Shown here: piece by piece, positions 1-8,798 of the stretch
Layout of the letters: every line of letters starts with the position of its first letter
Position numbering within the stretch: the first letter of the stretch is position 1
Assembly (NCBI RefSeq): GCF_026616895.1
Contig: NZ_JANYME010000005.1
Location: 62,001 to 126,000, forward strand
DNA length: 64,000 bases
Direction of reading: 5' to 3'
DNA from: Campylobacter sp. MG1
GTDB taxonomy: Bacteria; Campylobacterota; Campylobacteria; Campylobacterales; Campylobacteraceae
Made by a program: the position numbers and the translations under genes
The notes under the pieces: model-generated
What the model was told of the DNA's origin: nothing
Seen by the model: the letters and a program-made list of their open reading frames with translations, nothing else
The model's database searches: none

Positions 1-241
1 TACCATTTTTAAATGCCTTTTTTTCTTGTCTTTCTTCTTCATCTAATAATTTTTCTATAAGTTCATAATGAACTTCAAAATGAATCCCACCAGACAAATC
101 AGGAATAATATCACTTGAAGGCTCTAATGCATGTAACAATGTAATATCAGCATTTAAAAGTTTTGCAAAATGAATTGCCGCATCACAAATACCTATACTA
201 TTAATAGAATTATCTACACAAGCTAAAATACAATTTTTCAT
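1..241 (-). CDS. Universal stress protein family, N-terminal part (cut by window start)
   Basis: The first 80 residues are visible, starting MKNCILACVDNS and running off the window edge. The opening hydrophobic strand ending in an aspartate (ILACVD), then a helix with alternating Ala and Leu and the strand ADITLLHALEPS, is the usual N-terminal beta-alpha-beta pattern of UspA-type nucleotide-binding proteins. The start is supported by AAAGGAG about 6 bases upstream on the minus strand. It is divergent from the rhodanese gene. The C-terminal ATP-binding glycine motif lies outside the window, so ATP-binding and non-binding types cannot be told apart. Confidence 0.75.
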   Translation of the reverse strand, partial: MKNCILACVDNSINSIGICDAAIHFAKLLNADITLLHALEPSSDIIPDLSGGIHFEVHYELIEKLLDEEERQEKKAFKNG

Positions 242-345
242 CAACTCTCCTTTAGTTAATTATAACTTTTTGTGTTATACAATGTAAAATAAAATTTTTA
301 ATTTAAATTTTATTGTTATTATTATTAAAATTTTAAAGGAATTAT

Positions 346-672
346 ATGAATGTAGATATTAGTGCTGAAAAAGTTGATTTTTCAAAACATAAAATAATTG
401 ATATTAGAACTGATGAAGAACATAATGTAGCATATTTAGAAAATAGTATCTTATATCCTATGGATTTTAATAATTTAACTCAAAAAGATATTGACATTTT
501 TTTAGATAAATTTAAAAATGATGAAAATTTAGTAATAATGTGTAGAAGTGGTGCTAGAAGTGCTATGCTATGTGATATTATAAATAAAGATAAAATAATT
601 ATAAAAAATCTATATGGTGGTATTATTGCTATGGCAAAATTACACCCTAATAAAATAATTTATAAAAATTAA
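346..672 (+). CDS. Single-domain rhodanese-like protein
   Basis: A 108-residue cytoplasmic protein with one rhodanese domain. The persulfide-carrying active-site loop CRSGARS begins at Cys66, and the N-terminal IDIRTDEEHNVAYLENS block matches the family's first strand and substrate-side motif. Single-domain rhodaneses move sulfane sulfur between thiols; the partner here is unknown. AAAGGAAT precedes the ATG. It lies 16 bases upstream of dcd on the same strand and probably shares its transcript. No signal peptide is seen. Confidence 0.85.
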   Translation: MNVDISAEKVDFSKHKIIDIRTDEEHNVAYLENSILYPMDFNNLTQKDIDIFLDKFKNDENLVIMCRSGARSAMLCDIINKDKIIIKNLYGGIIAMAKLHPNKIIYKN

Positions 673-688
673 ACTATAAGGAATATGA

Positions 689-1249
689 ATGGGACTAAAA
701 AGTGATGCTTGGATAAAAGAAATGGCATTAAAACACGAAATGATAACTCCATTTTGTGAAGAGAATGTAGGTAAAAATGTGGTTAGCTATGGACTTTCTA
801 GTTATGGGTATGATATTCGTGTTGGGCGTGAGTTTAAAATATTTACAAATGTAAATAGCACTATGATTGACCCTAAGGATTTTAATGATAAAAATGTAGT
901 TGATTTCGTAGGTGATGAGTGTATTGTTCCTGCGAATTCATTTGCACTTGCAAGAACGGTTGAATATTTTAAAATGCCAAGAGATGTATTAGCAATTTGT
1001 CTTGGTAAAAGCACATATGCAAGATGTGGAATTATTGTAAATGTTACACCTTTTGAGCCTGGATTTTGCGGTCATATTACAATAGAAATTAGCAACACCA
1101 CTCCACTACCTGCAAAAATATATGCAAATGAAGGTATAGCTCAAGTGTTATTTTTACAAGGTGATGAGCCTTGCATTACTTCTTATGCTGATAAAAAAGG
1201 TAAATATCAAAATCAAACAGGCATAACTCTTCCAAAAGTTTTAAAGTAG
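689..1249 (+). CDS. dcd: dCTP deaminase
   Basis: A 186-residue enzyme that deaminates dCTP to dUTP, supplying dUMP for thymidylate synthesis. The sequence has the dUTPase-like trimeric fold signature: SYGYDIRVG near residue 40, [10 protein letters not shown] near residues 106-115, [17 protein letters not shown] near 124-140 with the catalytic Glu, and a C-terminal Gln/Gly tail ([12 protein letters not shown]). Length matches the bacterial family. The chosen ATG follows AAGGAAT; an overlapping ATG at 685 is out of frame. A 9-bp hairpin spans the stop codon. Confidence 0.95.
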   Translation: MGLKSDAWIKEMALKHEMITPFCEENVGKNVVSYGLSSYGYDIRVGREFKIFTNVNSTMIDPKDFNDKNVVDFVGDECIVPANSFALARTVEYFKMPRDVLAICLGKSTYARCGIIVNVTPFEPGFCGHITIEISNTTPLPAKIYANEGIAQVLFLQGDEPCITSYADKKGKYQNQTGITLPKVLK

Positions 1250-1264
1250 AAAATACTACTTTAA
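1241..1264 (+). terminator. Hairpin at the dcd stop codon
   Basis: TTAAAGTAG and CTACTTTAA form a perfect 9-bp stem with a 6-base A-rich loop, overlapping the dcd stop codon. The following bases are AT-rich but not a clean T run, so this is a weak intrinsic terminator or an mRNA 3' end stabiliser. Confidence 0.5.
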
Positions 1265-1630
1265 AACTAAAATCAATTTTAAATTAATATATTAAATTTT
1301 AAAAATACAAAGTATTTTTAATAAACATATAAAAATCAATAAAGTAATGTTAAAAAAAATAAAAAATTATATTTTTTTAAACTTTTTTCATTTAAATAAA
1401 AATATTTGCAATTTTAATTATAAACTAATAAGAACCTATTATTTTATTGATAAAACAATACTTAAATTTAATTACTTACACTTTTAAAATCATTTATAAA
1501 AACATAATAAAATTTTGTTTAACTAAATAAAATCATTTTCTAAATTATAAAATTAATTTTTACTGATTTTTAATTAATAAATCCAATAATATTAAAATTT
1601 ATATTTAAAGTAGCACTTAGCTACTTTAAA
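1250..1630. other. AT-rich gap between convergent dcd and trxB
   Basis: About 380 bases with no supported gene on either strand. It is bounded by two hairpins with the same stem core (1241-1264 and 1604-1630). A third small hairpin, TAAAAATAC / GTATTTTTA with a 3-base loop, lies at 1300-1320. The rest is nearly pure A/T with no RNA gene recognised. Confidence 0.6.
1604..1630 (-). terminator. trxB: trxB terminator hairpin
   Basis: A perfect 10-bp stem (TTTAAAGTAG / CTACTTTAAA) with a 7-base loop directly follows the trxB stop codon on the minus strand and is followed by an AT-rich tail with short T runs. Its stem core is identical to the dcd hairpin. Confidence 0.65.
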
Positions 1631-2563
1631 TCAATGTTTGCTCTCTAAATATGAAATTACGCCTAAAGCAGCGTTAGCACCATCAGCCGCAGCACAAACA
1701 ACTTGTCTTGGAGCATCTACTCTTAAATCTCCTGCAGCAAACAAGCCTTCAACACTCGTTCTCATTTTTAAATCAACCTTAACAGCATCTCCTACCATTT
1801 CGCATAAAAATGAGCCATCAGTTTGTTTTAATACTTCATTTCTTACATCAAGTCCTACGAAAGTAAATATCCCTGGAACTGCTAAATCTTTTTTGCTACC
1901 ATCATTAAATACTATTTTAACGCCTGTAACTCCAGCATTATCTCCTACTACTTCTTCTACTTTAGCGTTTAAAATGAACTCAATTTTTTCATTTTTCTTA
2001 GCTCTTTCAACGGTTGATGGAGCTGCACGAAAACCTTCTCTTCTGTGGATTAAATATACTTTAGAGCATAGATTAGCTAGATAAAGTGCTTCTTCAAGTG
2101 CGGTATCTCCGCCACCTAAAACTGCAACTTCTTTTTTTCTATAAAACGCACCATCGCAAGTTGCACATGTGCTAACTCCACGACCAAAAAATTCATTTTC
2201 GCCTACAAAACCAGCTTTTTTAGGAGCTGCTCCTGTGCAAACTATAACAGCTTTAGCATCTTCGCTTGAATTATCAGAGAAAATTATTTTAAAATTCTCG
2301 CCATTTTTTTCAACTCTAATTACTTCTTTTTGCTCAATTTTTAGACCAAATCTAGTGCTTTGCTCACTCCAAGGTGCCATAAAGCTAATTCCATCCATTA
2401 CGGTTGCAACGCCTGGGTAATTCTCCATCTCACTTGAGCTTGTAATTTGTCCACCTGGCATAAATTTTTCATACATTACAACATTTTTAAGCCCACCACG
2501 AGTTGCATATAATCCCGCACTAAGACCAGCAGGGCCACCACCAATAATAGCTAAATCTAACAT
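1631..2563 (-). CDS. trxB: Thioredoxin reductase
   Basis: A 310-residue cytoplasmic FAD enzyme that passes electrons from NADPH to thioredoxin. It shows the FAD-binding [12 protein letters not shown] motif at residues 6-17, the redox-active CATC pair at Cys133 and Cys136, and the NADPH-binding [10 protein letters not shown] motif near 150-159. The C-terminal FAD contact [15 protein letters not shown] is also present. Length is typical for low-molecular-weight TrxR. TTAGGAGATAAA precedes the ATG. No thioredoxin gene is adjacent. It is convergent with dcd, and a hairpin follows it. Confidence 0.96.
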   Translation of the reverse strand: MLDLAIIGGGPAGLSAGLYATRGGLKNVVMYEKFMPGGQITSSSEMENYPGVATVMDGISFMAPWSEQSTRFGLKIEQKEVIRVEKNGENFKIIFSDNSSEDAKAVIVCTGAAPKKAGFVGENEFFGRGVSTCATCDGAFYRKKEVAVLGGGDTALEEALYLANLCSKVYLIHRREGFRAAPSTVERAKKNEKIEFILNAKVEEVVGDNAGVTGVKIVFNDGSKKDLAVPGIFTFVGLDVRNEVLKQTDGSFLCEMVGDAVKVDLKMRTSVEGLFAAGDLRVDAPRQVVCAAADGANAALGVISYLESKH

Positions 2564-2634
2564 TTTATCTCCTAATTAATAATTTTTATTATTTAATAAT
2601 AACTTTATTAAGTTAATAAAAATTTAAATCTCTA

Positions 2635-5376
2635 CTATTTATATATAATATTTCCATAAGGATTATTAAATACAGAACTATTAATTTCATACATTAATTC
2701 ATCCACTGTATTTCCTATTAAAATATTATTTGTACATTGAGACCAAACTTCCTTATATTTACTTTCATTTATTATTCTACCTTCATCTTTTGATAGACCT
2801 AAAGTAATTGCATAAATTTCTGCATTCTTACCAGTAATTTGCTTAATACCATTTTTTAATCTTTGACATAATCCTGCTTTAAAAAGTGCATAATCATTAT
2901 CGCTTGCTGCTGATGAAAAAACTAATATTTTCACATTTGGATTATTGCTTTTTGATTTTGTAGCCATTAAAGAAGCCCTAATAAGTCCAACACTTGCATA
3001 ATCTTTATTTAAAGGAGTTGCTACATCATAAAAACCTTTATCAATTTTAAACGGTATTTCATTTAAAATATCAATTTCTTTTATATCACTTAGAGTTTGG
3101 ATTTTTAAAGGTTTTATTTCAACAAATTTCATAGCATTTGCTATTGTTTGCTGAGTAACTCCACCTAATAAAAATGCCATATAGCTATTTCCTAAGGCCT
3201 TGCCCTTGAAATCAAAATTAGCGTTTAAATCGCTTTCTGCGTCTTTATATTTTCTAAAAGCTTCATTTTTTAAGCTTTCAAGCTTTGCAATCAATTCATT
3301 ATTTAATTCTACTCTTAAAATATCACTACCTCTTAAAAAATTATTTGTATTTTTTAAATTTTCTAATTCGTGCATTTTTATAGACAATTCTTTTCTAACA
3401 TCATTTCTTTGTTTAGCATGACTTTTTTTAGGCTCTTGTGAAAAATCACAAGTTTCTGGATTTTCTGCAGCCGACCTTGGGTCATCACAAAATTTATAAG
3501 GAAATATATCAAGTGAATTAAATTTTCTTTGCAATTCTCTAACTTCTTTTGTAAGCTCTTTTATCTTTTCTGGTAAAATTCCACCTATAGTAAGCTTTGG
3601 TGCTTCTTCTGGGTATGTAGGAGCTATTATTGTTTTAAATTCTTCTATGTTAGCAAAATTTATCTTAGCTTTTTTAGACTCTTCAAAAACCTTACCTTCC
3701 TTACCATCTATAGCATCTTCTAAAGCATAGTAATAATCCTCATATTCATCTTCCCAATTATCTGCAATATATTCATATATTCTTTTTACATCATTGATAA
3801 AATCTTTTTTAGTATCATAAAGTTTTGGCATTGATAAATTAGAACACTCTTTAAGAGATTGTTTTATATAATCTATGGCTTTTATAAAATTATCCTTTGC
3901 TTTATCTAACTCGTTATTTGTTATATTATCATTATAATCTTCAAATAATGTATAACCATTGATATCAACTTTGCCACAATTTTCTAATTCTGTATATCCA
4001 TCCCATTCATCATCATCACCTTTTATATATTTATTATAATAAATATCATAAATTTTCAATGCATATACTTTATTAAAGTCATCTTTAGAATTATTATCAA
4101 CATTTACATTATTAGTTAAAATATTTTTAGCAATACTTAAAGCTTCTAAATAACTTTGATATTTTCCTTCTTCTATTTGCATTATCCTAGCTATTTGTAT
4201 AATTTCATCATTTGTAGCATTAATTAAAAGTTTATCAACTTTATGATTATATAGCCTAAGAATCATACTTTCATTTTCATCAAAAGCATTGTTTATGGTA
4301 TTTTCTATCCTAGTTTTATCTTTTTTAAATTCGCCTTCGTTTAAGCCTGGTTTTTGATTATCGTATCCTAAATCAAATGTTTTAATGGCATCTTCAATAT
4401 CTTTTTTAGAATAATTTTGCAATCTTTCATTATTTAAATCAAGTGCAAATTTTCTAAGTAAAAAATCTCCTGCAAATTCATTTGTAAAAATTTTAGTATC
4501 AATATCTAAAGCCTTTAAACGATTTAAAACTAAAGTTTCAAACTTTGAATTTGCATGATTTAATATACTTTTTGGATAAAACCTAGAGAACAAATCAACC
4601 TTTTTAAACTCATTTGGGACATAAATATCCATTGGGTCAATATAATAATATGCGTTTTCATATTCGCTTTTTGTTAGCCCATCGTTTCTATCTACAATAG
4701 TTTTTTCATCTAGATCCTTACCATTTACCATCACGACATTAGAATAAGGTACAAAACCAAAATATTGTTTATTTTGACTATCGTATTCTTTGGCAGTTTT
4801 AATTATATTTGCAATCATTGTTTGTGTTGCATCAATTATTTCTGCTTTTCCTAAAGGTGGATTACAAACTCCATATTTAATTAGCTTTTTATTATCTTCA
4901 TTACAAAGATTTTTTAAAGTAGAATTTAAAAGCGTACTATTTTCTGCTCCTGACTTTCCGAAAGATATGGCAAAAATATAATCAGTATCGCTAATTTTAC
5001 TAGATGGTTGCATTCCGTAAATGCCTTTAGTGCTTATACTTATATCATCTGCTGATATAAATTTATTAAAAATACCATTATTTGTAATATCTGCTGTGAC
5101 TTTTGTAATCCCATCAATTTGCTTTATTTGTATATTTGATACATTTTTATCACTTCCTAAATATTCACTCACTAATATTTTTACTCTATCTTCTAAATTC
5201 TCTTCATTAGTGGCACTTAAAAAACTAGCCTCTCTTAAAGCATCTTGTAATCTTGAATGATTTTTAAGCGTCATGCTTAAATCATAAGCAATTACACAAA
5301 GTGCAAATATAAAAGGCAAAATTATTGCTACACTAATTAACGCAAAACCTTGTTTTTCTAATATAAATTTAGTCAT
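2635..5376 (-). CDS. tadG: Very large TadG-like pilus assembly protein
   Basis: Last gene of the Tad locus. The start at 5376 (913 residues) is preferred because it follows the tadF stop with GGAAGA 6 bases upstream; an in-frame ATG at 5388 lacks a good site. The N-terminus has one membrane segment (about residues 10-32) after a pseudopilin-like ILEKQGFALIS, as in TadG/TadE proteins. The long middle part is rich in Lys, Asp, Asn and Glu and probably helical. The C-terminal 120 residues (from NNPNVKILVFSSAASDND) resemble the latter half of a von Willebrand A fold. The segment YIFAISFGKSG sits where a DxSxS metal site would be expected, and no Asp is seen. It is much longer than most TadG proteins. 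Confidence 0.75.
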   Translation of the reverse strand: MTKFILEKQGFALISVAIILPFIFALCVIAYDLSMTLKNHSRLQDALREASFLSATNEENLEDRVKILVSEYLGSDKNVSNIQIKQIDGITKVTADITNNGIFNKFISADDISISTKGIYGMQPSSKISDTDYIFAISFGKSGAENSTLLNSTLKNLCNEDNKKLIKYGVCNPPLGKAEIIDATQTMIANIIKTAKEYDSQNKQYFGFVPYSNVVMVNGKDLDEKTIVDRNDGLTKSEYENAYYYIDPMDIYVPNEFKKVDLFSRFYPKSILNHANSKFETLVLNRLKALDIDTKIFTNEFAGDFLLRKFALDLNNERLQNYSKKDIEDAIKTFDLGYDNQKPGLNEGEFKKDKTRIENTINNAFDENESMILRLYNHKVDKLLINATNDEIIQIARIMQIEEGKYQSYLEALSIAKNILTNNVNVDNNSKDDFNKVYALKIYDIYYNKYIKGDDDEWDGYTELENCGKVDINGYTLFEDYNDNITNNELDKAKDNFIKAIDYIKQSLKECSNLSMPKLYDTKKDFINDVKRIYEYIADNWEDEYEDYYYALEDAIDGKEGKVFEESKKAKINFANIEEFKTIIAPTYPEEAPKLTIGGILPEKIKELTKEVRELQRKFNSLDIFPYKFCDDPRSAAENPETCDFSQEPKKSHAKQRNDVRKELSIKMHELENLKNTNNFLRGSDILRVELNNELIAKLESLKNEAFRKYKDAESDLNANFDFKGKALGNSYMAFLLGGVTQQTIANAMKFVEIKPLKIQTLSDIKEIDILNEIPFKIDKGFYDVATPLNKDYASVGLIRASLMATKSKSNNPNVKILVFSSAASDNDYALFKAGLCQRLKNGIKQITGKNAEIYAITLGLSKDEGRIINESKYKEVWSQCTNNILIGNTVDELMYEINSSVFNNPYGNIIYK

Positions 5377-5377
5377 T

Positions 5378-5911
5378 TTATCTTCCATATACTACCGAAC
5401 TTGCAAGTGGTTCTAACTTTTTTAAATTAATGCCTCTAATAGGCATAAATAAGTCATTGTTTTTAGTGCATAAAGTAACTCTATAAAGACTAGTATAATT
5501 TTCAAATTTATTAACAAAATTTATTTTGCTTATATCTTTTAAATTACTATTATTTACACATTCTACTTCACCTCTTTTATAGTTTTTGTAATTAAAATCA
5601 TCATTTTTATTAGGCTCTAAACTTTCTACTACTAATCCTAATTCTTTATTTAAAGTCTTTTCATTTAAAACCAATGCAATACTATATAAATTATCTATAT
5701 CACTCTCTTTTAATAATGTCTTATTGTATAAATTTGTTCTTTCCCTAATAATTCCTGCTAATGAATAACTTATTTTCTCCAATGAATTTTGAGTTTTAAT
5801 AAGCTTTCCTATATCAGAACTAAGTACTAAAAAAATTACAAAAAACATCAACATAAAACTAACTTCTATACTTACACTTGCTACTTTATTTCTTAAAAAA
5901 CTACTCATCAT
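5378..5911 (-). CDS. tadF: TadF-like minor pseudopilin
   Basis: 177 residues with one N-terminal membrane helix preceded by VASVSIEVSFMLMFFVIFLVL. The Glu five residues into this stretch recalls pseudopilins processed by the Tad prepilin peptidase. The remainder is predicted periplasmic with two cysteines (in GEVECVNN and VTLCTKNN) that could form a disulfide. It overlaps tadE by 11 bases and abuts tadG, matching canonical order. TadF is defined mostly by position, so the assignment relies on context. Confidence 0.72.
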   Translation of the reverse strand: MMSSFLRNKVASVSIEVSFMLMFFVIFLVLSSDIGKLIKTQNSLEKISYSLAGIIRERTNLYNKTLLKESDIDNLYSIALVLNEKTLNKELGLVVESLEPNKNDDFNYKNYKRGEVECVNNSNLKDISKINFVNKFENYTSLYRVTLCTKNNDLFMPIRGINLKKLEPLASSVVYGR

Positions 5912-6365
5912 TTTTCCAATTTAATTCATTAAAATAAGCTAATTTACTTTTAAGAATTTTATTTTTTTCTATCCAATTAAATAAAAAAATAGTCCTTACT
6001 CTATATGTAAGTTCATATAAATTTATTATGCTTTCATCATTATTTGACTCACATTTTTCTTTACTTAATTCGTTTAAATCATTGCAATACGCTATGCTTA
6101 TATCAAAACTTCCATCGGTTAAGAAAAATCCTATTTTTTGTCTTTGTCTATCTAATTCTTCTTTATATTTTTTTAAATAATTTTCTTTATAAGAAAAACT
6201 TGAAGCATAGGCTGCTGCTTGGCTATTTACATAATCAATCGCAACACTAGTATAAACTAACAATAAAACCTCAACCAAAATCGTAACAAATACTAAAAAA
6301 GGAAAAAGCAGCATAGCGGTTTCTATCGCTGCTATGCCTTTAATATCATTTAGAAAATTTTTCAT
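5901..6365 (-). CDS. tadE: TadE-like minor pseudopilin
   Basis: 154 residues. The N-terminal DIKGIAAIETAMLLFPFLV matches TadE pseudopilins: a Gly before the processing site, a Glu at +5 of the mature protein, and a hydrophobic helix used for pilus assembly. The C-terminal domain has one Cys pair (YCNDLNELSKEKC). The start overlaps the tadD end by 20 bases, suggesting translational coupling. Confidence 0.8.
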   Translation of the reverse strand: MKNFLNDIKGIAAIETAMLLFPFLVFVTILVEVLLLVYTSVAIDYVNSQAAAYASSFSYKENYLKKYKEELDRQRQKIGFFLTDGSFDISIAYCNDLNELSKEKCESNNDESIINLYELTYRVRTIFLFNWIEKNKILKSKLAYFNELNWKNDE

Positions 6366-7086
6366 TTGTATTTATTTGCTTAATATTTATTAATAATTTT
6401 TTTGGCTCTTTAGCTAAATTTTCTCTTTTTATTATTTCAATAGCTTCACTATCTCTATTAAGTTTAGCTAGTGCAAAAACTAAATTATTAATAATTTTTA
6501 AATTCTTATAATTTCTATTGTATAAAGGTAATAAATAATCAACTCCAATAGCATAATTACCTTCTGATATTTCTAATAAACCTAAATTATTATTTACTAT
6601 TTCATCAGCTAAAAATAATGATTTTGCTTTTAGAAAAGCTATTTTTGCATCTTCGTATTTATTTTGCTTTGCCTTTACTATACCTATTACATTATAAGCT
6701 TCTGGATTTTTTGGATTTAGATTAATACTTGTTATAGCATCATTTAAGGCTTCATTATAATTTTCTTTATAATCTTCAATTTTTGCTTTGAGTAAAAATG
6801 CTTTATAGTTTTTACCATCTTGCAATAATGGCTTTAAATAATAAAGTGATGAATCAAAATCATTTATATCGTAATAATTTAAGGCTAGTGCAATTCTTGT
6901 TTCTGGGGTGTCCTTTTTTTGTAATTTTTCTTTATTGATTTTAATTAAATCATCATAATTTTTAATAGCTGTATAAATCTTTTCTTTGGTTAAAGTATCA
7001 TCTAAAATATCTTGTTTTGATTTTAAAGTAGCTTGACAACCTGTAAAAATAAAAATTGATAAAAATAAAACTGTTAATTTTTTCAT
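6346..7086 (-). CDS. tadD: TadD-like TPR lipoprotein
   Basis: 246 residues with a lipoprotein signal peptide (FIFTGC, lipidated Cys at residue 17) followed by tetratricopeptide-like helical repeats. One clear TPR unit is YNEALNDAITSINLNPKNPEAYN, next to DAKIAFLKAKSLF. TadD lipoproteins are thought to help secretin or assembly-platform function in the Tad system. It overlaps tadC by 4 bases. Confidence 0.85.
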   Translation of the reverse strand: MKKLTVLFLSIFIFTGCQATLKSKQDILDDTLTKEKIYTAIKNYDDLIKINKEKLQKKDTPETRIALALNYYDINDFDSSLYYLKPLLQDGKNYKAFLLKAKIEDYKENYNEALNDAITSINLNPKNPEAYNVIGIVKAKQNKYEDAKIAFLKAKSLFLADEIVNNNLGLLEISEGNYAIGVDYLLPLYNRNYKNLKIINNLVFALAKLNRDSEAIEIIKRENLAKEPKKLLINIKQINTNEKFSK

Positions 7087-7910
7087 AAAATTCCTCCTAA
7101 TACTCTCATTACTCCTGGTGCAGCGATTACTATAATCACTGGAAACATAAAAAATAAAATAAGTGGAACACTCATTTTAGCTGATAATTTACCTATGGCT
7201 TCTTCTGTTTGAAGCAAGGTACTTTCTCTAATTTCAGCACTTAAACTCATCAAACTTTCATAAATTCCACTTCCATATTTAACACTTTGTTTTAATGTAG
7301 AACACATCATTGATATTTCACGACTAGGCAATTCATTTTGCAAATCATTTAATGCAGCTTCAAGCCCATTTACATTCATTTTGATAATTAATTTACTTAA
7401 AAAAGGTGCGAAAGCTTCATTTAATGAAGTAATACTGCCTTCTAAAAATTTAATGGCATTTTCAATACTCATTCCAGATTGCACACAAACTGCTAATAAA
7501 TCTACAAACATAGGAATATCAGCACCTATTTTTCTAATCCTTGATTCAATGATAAATTGCTGTAAATAGCTTGGTGCAATAATTACTAATATAAAAATAA
7601 AAATTCCTAAAGCCGATAATGTATTTTGAGAGATTTTTAATAATCCACTTGTTTTTAAAATATAAAAAATCATAAAAATACTAAATGCAAAAAATACTTT
7701 TAAAACCACATTAGAATCAATTTTTCTTAAATAATATAAAGTTTTATCGCTCTTTTCAAAAATATCATAAACATTAGTTGTATTTATAAATTCGCTAAAA
7801 CCTGTATTATTTACAACCAAACTATATTTTTTCATAGTATTTTTTTTATTTATTGCATAAAACATCAAAAATACTCCAAAAATCATTGATAAAATATAAA
7901 AACTTTGCAT
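7083..7910 (-). CDS. tadC: Tad inner-membrane platform protein TadC
   Basis: 275 residues of the GspF/T2SSF type. An N-terminal helix is followed by two membrane segments near residues 68-115, then the cytoplasmic four-helix domain (PMFVDLLAVCVQSGMSIENA) and a last membrane segment (VPLILFFMFPVIIVIAAPG). TadC pairs with TadB as the platform on which the TadA ATPase acts. It shares its junction base with the tadB end. Confidence 0.9.
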   Translation of the reverse strand: MQSFYILSMIFGVFLMFYAINKKNTMKKYSLVVNNTGFSEFINTTNVYDIFEKSDKTLYYLRKIDSNVVLKVFFAFSIFMIFYILKTSGLLKISQNTLSALGIFIFILVIIAPSYLQQFIIESRIRKIGADIPMFVDLLAVCVQSGMSIENAIKFLEGSITSLNEAFAPFLSKLIIKMNVNGLEAALNDLQNELPSREISMMCSTLKQSVKYGSGIYESLMSLSAEIRESTLLQTEEAIGKLSAKMSVPLILFFMFPVIIVIAAPGVMRVLGGIL

Positions 7911-8797
7911 TATATTTTCCTCATCAAATACATAATCATAAGAATTCCAACCAACTCGCTACCTAAAAAATAATATAAAATATAACGACCTTTTTCATCG
8001 TATAAAATAAAATCAAAATTTTCAGGGCTTATAAATTTGGTTAAAAATAAAAATACAAACGGTATAGCCGCTGTTATTTTTGCACTCATTCTAACTTCAC
8101 TTGTCATTGCTTCTTTTTTCTTTTCCATTGCCTTAGCTTTTGTTCCTGAAGTGGCTAATCTGCTTAAAATTTCTTTCAGTCTTGCACCACTATTAAGGCT
8201 TACTAAAAGTGAAGTTAAGAAAAAATAATAATTTTTAAAAGGTAGTCTTTTATAACTAGCCTCAAAAACTTTTTGTGTATCATCTCCGATAGCAAGTGCT
8301 TTTACTATTATTTTAAGCTCGGTTCTTAAAACTCCTGAAATTACATTAGAGCAATCTTGTAAAGCTTGATTTACATTGCTACCAGCACTAATTGCTCCGT
8401 TTAAAACTACTAAAAGCTCTGGAAAATTCTTATCAAAATCATCTTTTATTTGTTTGAAAGCTAATTTATTTATAAAATAAATTCCAAATACACAAGAAGC
8501 AAAAAACACAATAATTACATTTAGATTTAAGAATGTTTTATTTATAAATAACAAAACACACACAATTACAACAAAAATTATGAGATTTTTTCTATTTAAT
8601 CCAGTATTTTTATCATAAATATTTCTAAATATAAACGCTAGATTTGCATTTATATTTAATTTCTTTTGTTTTTGAGTGTTTTTAGCTAAATCACTTTTTA
8701 AGAATTTATTTCCGTATATTTTAAGCCTTGATTTACCTAAACCAAAATATAAAAGATAAAAGCCAAAAAGCAGTGTTAAAATAAATATATTTTCCAT
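7910..8797 (-). CDS. tadB: Tad inner-membrane platform protein TadB
   Basis: 295 residues, with the same overall plan as TadC: an N-terminal helix, two central membrane segments, the T2SSF cytoplasmic domain (FPELLVVLNGAISAGSNVNQAL, then LASGTKAKAMEKKKEAMTSEVRMSAKI), and two C-terminal membrane helices. The basic stretch before the last helices is usual for TadB. It is one base from tadA. Confidence 0.9.
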   Translation of the reverse strand: MENIFILTLLFGFYLLYFGLGKSRLKIYGNKFLKSDLAKNTQKQKKLNINANLAFIFRNIYDKNTGLNRKNLIIFVVIVCVLLFINKTFLNLNVIIVFFASCVFGIYFINKLAFKQIKDDFDKNFPELLVVLNGAISAGSNVNQALQDCSNVISGVLRTELKIIVKALAIGDDTQKVFEASYKRLPFKNYYFFLTSLLVSLNSGARLKEILSRLATSGTKAKAMEKKKEAMTSEVRMSAKITAAIPFVFLFLTKFISPENFDFILYDEKGRYILYYFLGSELVGILMIMYLMRKI

Positions 8798-8798
8798 T

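Noticed and set aside
3200-3421. Antisense frames inside tadG and other large genes
   Set aside because: They have no ribosome sites or recognisable domains and simply mirror codon bias of the real gene.
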